Part shown: positions 28,601-34,224 of the stretch, one piece after another | Numbering within the stretch: position 1 is the stretch's first letter | Layout: every line of letters begins with the position of its first letter | Source of the DNA: G963669295 sp963669295 | GTDB lineage: Bacteria > Bacteroidota > Bacteroidia > Flavobacteriales_D > CALLUQ01 | Direction: 5' to 3' | Length of the DNA: 64,000 bases | Assembly: GCA_963669295.1 (NCBI GenBank) | Contig: OY769938.1 | Location: 1,054,001 to 1,118,000, forward strand | Program-made: the position numbers and the translations under genes | The notes under the pieces: generated by a model | Told to the model about the DNA's origin: nothing | Seen by the model: the letters and a program-made list of their open reading frames with translations, nothing else | Databases searched by the model: none

Positions 28601-29895
28601 CCATTCCTGTAGCAAACTTTTCGGCAAACAATGTGTGCCTATACGATGAAGTTCAATTCAACGACAACTCTTCCGTTAATGGCCCTGATTTCATCAATAC
28701 CTGGGTATGGAATTTTGACGATGGTTCTCCCTTAGCCACCAGCCAAAACGAAGTACATCAATATGCGGTGGAGGGCAGCTATGATGTACAACTTATCATC
28801 TCGTCGAACAACGGTTGCACCAGCGACACCAGCTTAACGGTAACCGTTTATCCTGTTCCAAATGCCAACTTTTTAGCTTCTGATGTTTGTATCAATGCTT
28901 CCCCAAATAGTTTTACGGACTTATCAACCATTTCAACGGGAAGCATCAATTCATGGCTATGGGATTTTGGAGATGGAGGTTCTTCCATGCTCCAAAACCC
29001 AAGCTATGATTATGCCACAGCAGGACAATACAATACTACCCTGGTGGTTACTAGCGACATGGGTTGTAGCGATACTGTCGTTAGCGCGGTAAACGTTTGG
29101 GCAAAGCCCAACGCCAATTTCACAGCAACTACACGGTTTGGATGCAGCCCCATTTGCGTAGACTTCATCGACAACACCTTCTCTTCTTCTGCTATTGTAT
29201 CCTGGGAGTGGGATTTTGGCAACGGAAATTTTAGTGATGAAACTGACCCAACCGCTTGTTACGAAAACCTTAGCAACACCAATGAAGCACTTTTCGACAT
29301 TCAACTCATTGTAGTTAATGATAATGGTTGTTACGACACCATAGTTGCTGAAGATCATATTGCTGTATGGCCCAACCCTAAAGCTGACTTTTATGCCGAA
29401 CCACCAATAACGAATGTGTTAGATCCTGCCATTCAATTCGTCAATACCTCTATTGGAGGAGATACTTACGACTGGAATTTTGGCGATGGAGAATTTGACA
29501 CCGTGTTTGAACCATTACACTTGTATAGTGATTCTGGGCTTTACACCATAACCCTCATTACCACTAACCAGTATGGTTGCACCCATGCACATAGCGATAT
29601 AGTAAAAATTGAACCGGTAATAACTGCCTATATCCCAAATGCCTTTACTCCTGATGGAGATGGTATCAATGATCTTTTCTTCATTCATGGCTATGGAATT
29701 GTTGAAGAAGATTTTCATTTCATGATTTTTGATCGATGGGGTGAATTGGTTTATAGCACATCCAGCTTTATTCCATGGGATGGAACCAACCGCGGCACAT
29801 CAGCTCAAATTGATGTATACGTGTATAAAGTACAATACAAAGATGTGTTTGGTCAATTGCATGAACAAACGGGTCATGTCAGCCTTTTACGATAA
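25615..29895 (+). CDS. Giant PKD-repeat adhesin with CHU_C (T9SS type B) tail
   Basis: 1426 residues; signal peptide MLRILFFSLLFAMSWAVGYS. N-terminal EICDNGIDDDQDGLIDLNDV and a lectin-like domain are shared with the preceding gene. About twelve PKD domains of roughly 80 residues run in tandem from about residue 340 to 1335, each with the core NWxWDFGDGNTSxxQ...PxHxYxxxGTYxVxLIV. The tail is IPNAFTPDGDGINDLF, MIFDRWGELVYST, AQIDVYVYKVQY. PKD arrays act as extended spacers on surface adhesins. Some PKD units are near-identical (NQQSPNHQYATAG occurs twice), which implies recent internal recombination. It has its own upstream ATCACCC element. Confidence 0.93.
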   Translation: MLRILFFSLLFAMSWAVGYSQEICDNGIDDDQDGLIDLNDVIDCNCNGIINETSVIPNGSFEDHSCCPSGISQLVCADTWIQASEPTSDYWHTCGATSPTTVPPPPTPLPDGDGYVGFLNGTGSSSETDYKEYVGSCLTSPLLAGTSYTFNFYMATGNNNTYPIDLHIYGTNNCGNLPFGPPLLTAGCPTNYAGWVDLGFTPVAPNNIAWNTYSVTFTPAQDIYAIAIGPNCIPTGFGQDVSWYYYYLDGLHLSATEADTVTITTEELGDWCTNDLQLIAHSDSIDGTYQWYLDGVALVGETDTILNVSSGGYPSGTYTFRQTIGTECETIDHVISVGSLVADFTFNNACFYESIPFTDNSTIAGGTITNWDWDFGDGNTSSIQHPSHTYTNAGTYMVTLTITGSGGCSTSLQQSITAYPQPQVAFTFADACINTGVAFTDQSTITAPDNLNSWTWNFGDGNTSSQQQPSHTYGINGTFDVQLLVISNNGCIDSLVQPIAIHPQPVAIFTATDDCIVATTSFTDLSTTSSGTINNWQWDFGDGNTSSLQHPNHLYTNDGTYNVTLIVSNDLGCSDTTTQVLNRFLIPTANFTVADECVYDVLSFTDNSTGNISTWEWDFGDGNTSNQQSPNHQYATAGNYNVQLIVTTVNNCADTLEQTVEAYPAPSAQFTNTLGNPCFIDSVNFIDISTIDAPGQINAWTWDFGNGNTTNMQHPTHHYTTSGTFDVTLIVSSNQGCTDTIIQQINSFPAPIASFTVNADCWYNALVFNDNSSVVNGTITNWEWDFGDGNTSNQQSPNHQYATAGSYTVQLVVTSNNGCSDTIQQSVETYPQPNVSFIANDTCVFQQVGFTDLSTIPTPYSISNWWWDFGDGNASFQPNPVHSYGADGTYQVELLVASNQGCVDSITIPITIHPQPQTAFSVMDDCLYNAAVFTDQSTMSTGSIVNWEWDFGDGNQSNQPSPTHPYSNANTYNVQLITTSNYGCSDTLVQSTTRHPIPVANFSANNVCLYDEVQFNDNSSVNGPDFINTWVWNFDDGSPLATSQNEVHQYAVEGSYDVQLIISSNNGCTSDTSLTVTVYPVPNANFLASDVCINASPNSFTDLSTISTGSINSWLWDFGDGGSSMLQNPSYDYATAGQYNTTLVVTSDMGCSDTVVSAVNVWAKPNANFTATTRFGCSPICVDFIDNTFSSSAIVSWEWDFGNGNFSDETDPTACYENLSNTNEALFDIQLIVVNDNGCYDTIVAEDHIAVWPNPKADFYAEPPITNVLDPAIQFVNTSIGGDTYDWNFGDGEFDTVFEPLHLYSDSGLYTITLITTNQYGCTHAHSDIVKIEPVITAYIPNAFTPDGDGINDLFFIHGYGIVEEDFHFMIFDRWGELVYSTSSFIPWDGTNRGTSAQIDVYVYKVQYKDVFGQLHEQTGHVSLLR

Positions 29896-29922
29896 ACTGA
29901 AAACTTAAAAAATCACTCAAAT

Positions 29923-29940
29923 TTCACCCTGTCAGGGGAT
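29923..29940. promoter_or_regulatory. ATCACCC-like motif after the adhesin
   Basis: TTCACCCTGTCAGGGGAT, imperfect dyad; 27 bp past the adhesin stop and 202 bp before the OsmC gene. Its role is uncertain. Confidence 0.35.
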
Positions 29941-30019
29941 GAAATCGACACAAAGGAAGCACTATCATTGTAGTGACAAACAATTAATCGCATTGCTACG
30001 GTTTTGGTTAGAGTAGCGC

Positions 30020-30110
30020 AGAGTAATGTGGCACTGTAACAGTACTGAACACCACAACGCAGTAAGTTCTTAAAGCAGCTAGGAACGTAACAGTATCGCC
30101 ACATTACTCT
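30020..30110 (+). other. Long hairpin element upstream of OsmC gene
   Basis: AGAGTAATGTGGC (30020-30032) pairs exactly with GCCACATTACTCT (30098-30110), with inner pairing ACTGT/ACAGT. It is followed by CTTTTTG. It shares CTAGG and AGTATCGC blocks, in the same order, with the element at 30659-30758 downstream of the same gene. Could be a structured leader RNA, an attenuator or a small repeat element. Confidence 0.55.
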
Positions 30111-30142
30111 CTTTTTGTTTTTAAGCTAACGACAATTACAAC

Positions 30143-30652
30143 ATGAAACAATACCAATACGATGTTAAAGTTGAGTGGACTGGAAACAAGGGAAAAGGCA
30201 CCTTGAATTATAAAGAATATGGGCGGAATTTTTTAGTATCTGGTATTGAGAAGAACACCTTCATACCAGGCTCAGCTGATCCTGACTTTTTAGGTGATCC
30301 AAAACGCTACAACCCTGAAGACATGTTGGTATCATCATTGGCGAGCTGCCATATGCTCTGGTTCTTACACTTATGCGCCATCAATAAAGTAGTGGTGGTA
30401 GAGTACATCGATTGTGCTTCGGGCACGATGGAGATATCTAAGGATGGTAAAGGGCAATTTACAGCAGTAACATTAAAACCACTTGTAGTAGTAGCTGAAG
30501 ACGCAATGCTAGAGCGTATTGACGAGTTGCACACTCGTGCCAATAACATGTGCTTCATCGCCAACTCTTGTAAGTTCCCTATAAAACACGAAGGCACTAC
30601 AGCAGTGCAAAATGACAACAAACCAATAAGCAATGGGCTTCCCTATTGGTAG
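30143..30652 (+). CDS. OsmC/Ohr-family peroxiredoxin-like protein
   Basis: 169 residues, cytosolic. OsmC fold signs: N-terminal strands (VEWTGNKGKGTLNYKEY), GDPKRYNPEDMLVSSLASCH with the first redox Cys on the central helix, and NNMCFIANSCKFPI at the C-terminus with the partner Cys. The family reduces organic hydroperoxides using a Cys pair and lipoyl or other thiols. The gene stands alone, framed by two long hairpin elements of similar design. Confidence 0.88.
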   Translation: MKQYQYDVKVEWTGNKGKGTLNYKEYGRNFLVSGIEKNTFIPGSADPDFLGDPKRYNPEDMLVSSLASCHMLWFLHLCAINKVVVVEYIDCASGTMEISKDGKGQFTAVTLKPLVVVAEDAMLERIDELHTRANNMCFIANSCKFPIKHEGTTAVQNDNKPISNGLPYW

Positions 30653-30658
30653 TGTAAA

Positions 30659-30758
30659 CTAGAAAATAAAGTAGTGCGGTACCTCCTCTTTTTAAAAAAC
30701 CTTCTGGTTTCTAGGTTAGCAATTCCAATAGTTAGTATCGCACTACTTTATTTTCTAG
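30659..30758 (+). other. Long hairpin element downstream of OsmC gene
   Basis: CTAGAAAATAAAGTAGTGCG (30659-30678) pairs perfectly with 30739-30758. The 60-bp loop contains CTAGG and AGTATCGC as in 30020-30110. It begins 7 bp after the OsmC stop; a T-rich tail follows. It may terminate the gene, but it is far longer than an ordinary terminator. Confidence 0.55.
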
Positions 30759-30914
30759 TCTTTTAAGCATCATTACATTAAAAAGAAACAACAGTTTTTC
30801 TACAGGCACCAATTAAATATTCGCAGAAATCAACTGCTGTAAACCCCTAATTTTAAGAAAAAAACCGTAAATTAGAGCAAGTACATTTTAGCAGAACTTC
30901 TCACTTTTTTTGTT

Positions 30915-31466
30915 ATGAAAACACTGGGCAAGAGGCAAATAGCGTATGACCTATTTGAGCAGATGAAAAACAACGAAATCTTGCTCAGCTATTTCGGTAC
31001 CCTTTCTTTTGACATGGCTAAATATTTGATTGATAATTTAAAGTTATCATTGCGTTATTCAGAGCTGGAAAGAATGGTGGCCAAAAAGATCTTTTCCTCT
31101 TTTGTTGAAGGAATTGAAAACGTTGTAAAACATAAAAGTCCAGATCTACTTAGTCCAGCCGACTATGGCATTGTTAACGTTAGTAAAGTAGATAACAATT
31201 TTGTCATCAACATTGGAAACATTGTCGCCAACAACAATAAGATGAACCTTATTAAAAGCCTGGATATTATTAAAGATAAGGCTGTAGATGAGTTAAAAGA
31301 AGAATATCGACAAAAAATGCTCGCGGGTGAAATGACAGATGAAGGCAATGCAGGCATGGGCATTATTCAAATGGCGATCAATTGCGATGGTAATCTCGAC
31401 TATTATTTCTATGAATTAGATCATAAAGAGGAATTCTTCATTTTGGAAATGATTATAGAAAATTAA
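30915..31466 (+). CDS. SiaB-like GHKL protein kinase (DUF6272 family), copy 1
   Basis: 183 residues. HATPase-like features: N-box FVEGIENVVKHK (about 55-66) and glycine box EGNAGMGIIQMAINCDG (about 141-157), as in SiaB kinases, which phosphorylate SiaC in Pseudomonas. It has no sensor or membrane part, like an anti-sigma-factor-type kinase. The SiaC-like partner follows 17 bp downstream. A divergent copy of the same pair faces it from the other strand (31903-32858). Family assignment is from pattern; the substrate is inferred from gene order. Confidence 0.8.
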   Translation: MKTLGKRQIAYDLFEQMKNNEILLSYFGTLSFDMAKYLIDNLKLSLRYSELERMVAKKIFSSFVEGIENVVKHKSPDLLSPADYGIVNVSKVDNNFVINIGNIVANNNKMNLIKSLDIIKDKAVDELKEEYRQKMLAGEMTDEGNAGMGIIQMAINCDGNLDYYFYELDHKEEFFILEMIIEN

Positions 31467-31483
31467 TGCTTACAAAATCTTAG

Positions 31484-31906
31484 ATGGAACGGTTAGTAAT
31501 AAAAGGAACAAACAACACTCCCAACATTCAATTAGACCTTACACAAGGCATGGAATTGGGAGGGGAATCAAGGCCTGAAAACACCAAGGAGTTTTATGAT
31601 CCCGTAATCGACTGGTTCAAGGAGCTGGAGTTACACCTTAAAAATCAATCGACAGGCAATAGTTTTAGCTTCAATCAATCGCTAACTTTTAAATGGTATT
31701 ACTTCAACTCCAGTTCTGCAAGAGCCATATTTGAAGTGCTTGGAATTGTAAAAAACATCAATGCAATCGATGGGGTTTCCCTTCCCGTTGAATGGCACTA
31801 TTTCGAAGAAGATCTTGACGTATACGAAATCGGCAAGGAATTAGAAGAATTGGTTGGTAGCGAATTCCGGTTCATCAAATCTGATAACGACGGCAACTTC
31901 TTTTAA
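31484..31906 (+). CDS. SiaC-like regulatory phosphoprotein (DUF1987), copy 1
   Basis: 140 residues. Family landmarks: TNNTPNIQLDLTQG, GGESRPENTKEFYDPVIDWF, YYFNSSSARAIFEVL, and VEWHYFEEDLDVYEIGKELE. The NSSS segment corresponds to the phosphosite region of SiaC, which in Pseudomonas is a threonine; here only serines are available. Unphosphorylated SiaC activates a diguanylate cyclase there; no GGDEF gene is present in this window. The stop codon overlaps the stop of the convergent copy (shared TTAA at 31903-31906). Confidence 0.82.
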   Translation: MERLVIKGTNNTPNIQLDLTQGMELGGESRPENTKEFYDPVIDWFKELELHLKNQSTGNSFSFNQSLTFKWYYFNSSSARAIFEVLGIVKNINAIDGVSLPVEWHYFEEDLDVYEIGKELEELVGSEFRFIKSDNDGNFF

Positions 31907-32313
31907 GACAGCTTTACAAAATTGAATTTCACATTGGTTAAATCCTCGAAATCAATTCCTGCATTATAAATATCTTCATCTTGCTCTTCGTATATCCAAT
32001 TGATGCTGACTACAACATTAGCATCCATTTTATTGATTTCATCAATCTTTAAAACAATTTCCATGAGGTATTTTGCAGAAGAAGAATTAAAATACTCGAG
32101 TTGAAAATTCACTTGTAGGTGAATGTCTTCTTCATATTTATTGGATACGAAATACAAATAGTTTCTCCACTGATCAAACCATTCTATAATGGGACGATAA
32201 AATCCAGAAACATCTTCTGGTCGGGATTCCCCTTTGAATAGAAACTCATTTTCATGATGATCCAGGTAAATAGCAGGTGTGTTTTCAGTTTCATTAATCG
32301 CAATTGTTTTCAT
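31903..32313 (-). CDS. SiaC-like regulatory phosphoprotein (DUF1987), copy 2
   Basis: 136 residues. Same landmarks as its convergent partner: TENTPAIYLDHHENEF, GESRPEDVSGFYRPIIEWF, LEYFNSSSAKYLMEIVL, INWIYEEQDEDIYNAGIDFE. Again the candidate phosphosites are serines. The start codon overlaps the stop of its SiaB partner by one base, so translation is coupled. Overall divergence from copy 1 is large, indicating an old duplication with probable specialisation. Confidence 0.82.
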   Translation of the reverse strand: MKTIAINETENTPAIYLDHHENEFLFKGESRPEDVSGFYRPIIEWFDQWRNYLYFVSNKYEEDIHLQVNFQLEYFNSSSAKYLMEIVLKIDEINKMDANVVVSINWIYEEQDEDIYNAGIDFEDLTNVKFNFVKLS

Positions 32314-32858
32314 TATTTGATGTTTATCTCCATTAGAAAAAATGAGTGCTCCGTATCCATTGCCTCAAAAGAGTAGGAGATACTCTGATTTGATTTAATG
32401 GCTAAATCTAGCAATCCCAAACCGGCACCACCCCGATCCGAAACACTTCCATTTAATAATTGATACTCATATTCTTCTTTTAACATGGTCAATGAAAAGG
32501 ACATCACCTTTTCAATTTTTTCCATCAATTGACTGATCTCACTGTTTTGAATAAAATTTCCCGTTTTAATCTGATAGCCACGTTCATTTTTACACACAAC
32601 CAATGCCCCTTCCGTTGTATCATTAAGGGCATCCCCTTTTACCAAACCGTGTTTCAATATATTCTCGAGGCATTCTACCAGAACAGCATATACCCGCTTA
32701 TACACCCGCCGTTCGATGTTTCTCGAAATCATATCTTCCTTAGCATAACAAAGAATATTGTTGATGGCGGCAAATGAAAATTCACCACAATAGCTAAACA
32801 TTACTTCATTTGATTTCATGTCTGCAAGTAAGCTGTTGACCTTGTGATTTTCATCCAT
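32313..32858 (-). CDS. SiaB-like GHKL protein kinase (DUF6272 family), copy 2
   Basis: 181 residues. N-box LVECLENILKHG (about 60-71) and glycine box DRGGAGLGLLDLAIKSN (about 144-160) are better conserved than in copy 1; N-terminal MFSYCGEFSFAAINNIL is typical of the family. First gene of the minus-strand pair, 28 bp after the stop of the minus-strand adhesin gene's neighbour region begins at 32887. Expected to phosphorylate the overlapping SiaC-like protein; the opposing phosphatase would be one of the two PP2C proteins in this window (inference). Confidence 0.8.
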   Translation of the reverse strand: MDENHKVNSLLADMKSNEVMFSYCGEFSFAAINNILCYAKEDMISRNIERRVYKRVYAVLVECLENILKHGLVKGDALNDTTEGALVVCKNERGYQIKTGNFIQNSEISQLMEKIEKVMSFSLTMLKEEYEYQLLNGSVSDRGGAGLGLLDLAIKSNQSISYSFEAMDTEHSFFLMEINIK

Positions 32859-32886
32859 AATTTTTCGCGGGTAGGTTTAATCATTG

Positions 32887-34143
32887 TTAATCTCGTTTTA
32901 GCTCGAGGTAGCCGGTTAGGTTAGGAATAGTTTCATCCAATTTCAGAATATAGAAATAAGTCCCCTCTGGCAACTCATCCCCCATTAGCTTTAATCCATT
33001 TACATTGTTATAGCCCCTCCAATCATTCATATAGGGAGCAGCCTGGTATACTACATCGCCCCAACGATTAAATATGATCAATTCATTGTTGGGGAATTCC
33101 TCTAATCCGGCAATTTCGAATACATCATTTACACCATCATCATTGCCAGGAGAAAAACCCGTGGGCACCTTCAGTTCCAATTCGATCAAAGCAAAGGCAT
33201 CGTGTTGAAAATCGCTGATGGTTTTGGTAGCCATCTTATTGGGCATGCCATATTGAGGCAAAGCATTAGTCACATCTACTATGGCAAAGTGCTGATCTTC
33301 CCATTGATCTGTTCCTTGCTTCCATTGGGCGACAGAAGTAACAAGTGCATCTGGATCGCTGTTAAAGAAGTAAAAATTAAGATTGGCATCAGCACTCCCG
33401 GAGAAACGATAAACGTTATGGTAAAACTGTTCCGTTATCTCAGCAACATCCGGTGCCTTCGATTGAGAAACAAACGGTGCAACACCACCAGAAGCCGATG
33501 TACCACCATCAAGGTCGGGATCAAGATCGGCAAAACGCGCTCCAAACACAGAAGGATCTGCAGTTGTAGGAGCCACCTCCACCGCACGATAAGTGCCTAA
33601 ACGATTGGCACTCCCAACAGGAAAAGCATAGGTACTGGTTGAATTAGTGGAACGTAAAAAATACCCTCCAAGATTAAGTGTATTGATGTACCCGTTGTTC
33701 CATGACAATGCTGTTGGAGATGGGTTGGTTAAATGCACCAGATAATCATTGGTAGCCAACACTGCATCTTCAAGATCTAACGCATTGGAGACATCGGCAT
33801 CAATCATCGCACTTTTGGTTGCTCCAGCTCCTTGCAAGTGCAAGTTGTAAAAGGTGGTAACAAAAGCTCCTCCTATTTCCTGGTAGGCACCTGCCATAGT
33901 TACTGTACCGGGACTGTTATTGGCCAGTGCATTTCCTCCAGAATTATTGATCCAATCACCTGTAAGCATCACCTCACCTGAATTATCGACCACACTGTTA
34001 GTATCCACAACTACACTGCCTTCTACATATAATGTTGTTGCTGGCTGCACCACTACCCTGGCAGCATCGTAAAAGGTAGTGTTTTGTGCATTGATTTTCA
34101 CATGCAACATAGTGGTTATTAAGAGTAACGATAGGTATTTCAT
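32887..34143 (-). CDS. Secreted protein with CHU_C (T9SS type B) tail
   Basis: 418 residues; signal peptide MKYLSLLLITTMLHVKINAQ. The N-terminal half is a beta-solenoid-like series (VVQPATTLYVEGSVVVDTNS, GGAFVTTFYNLHLQGAG). The tail is the gliding-associated domain (VPTGFSPGNDDGVNDVF, IIFNRWGDVVYQA, LPEGTYFYILKL, GYLELKRD). It closes a minus-strand cluster with the S74 fibre protein, OmpA/PD40 and PorP/SprF genes, so it is the likely dedicated cargo of that PorP/SprF protein. Confidence 0.88.
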   Translation of the reverse strand: MKYLSLLLITTMLHVKINAQNTTFYDAARVVVQPATTLYVEGSVVVDTNSVVDNSGEVMLTGDWINNSGGNALANNSPGTVTMAGAYQEIGGAFVTTFYNLHLQGAGATKSAMIDADVSNALDLEDAVLATNDYLVHLTNPSPTALSWNNGYINTLNLGGYFLRSTNSTSTYAFPVGSANRLGTYRAVEVAPTTADPSVFGARFADLDPDLDGGTSASGGVAPFVSQSKAPDVAEITEQFYHNVYRFSGSADANLNFYFFNSDPDALVTSVAQWKQGTDQWEDQHFAIVDVTNALPQYGMPNKMATKTISDFQHDAFALIELELKVPTGFSPGNDDGVNDVFEIAGLEEFPNNELIIFNRWGDVVYQAAPYMNDWRGYNNVNGLKLMGDELPEGTYFYILKLDETIPNLTGYLELKRD

Positions 34144-34224
34144 GACTTTCGTTTTTTACAGGATGCTATGAAGAAGAAATCTTTCATAACGATCATCCTT
34201 TTGTTTTCTAGCTCAATTTCCTAC

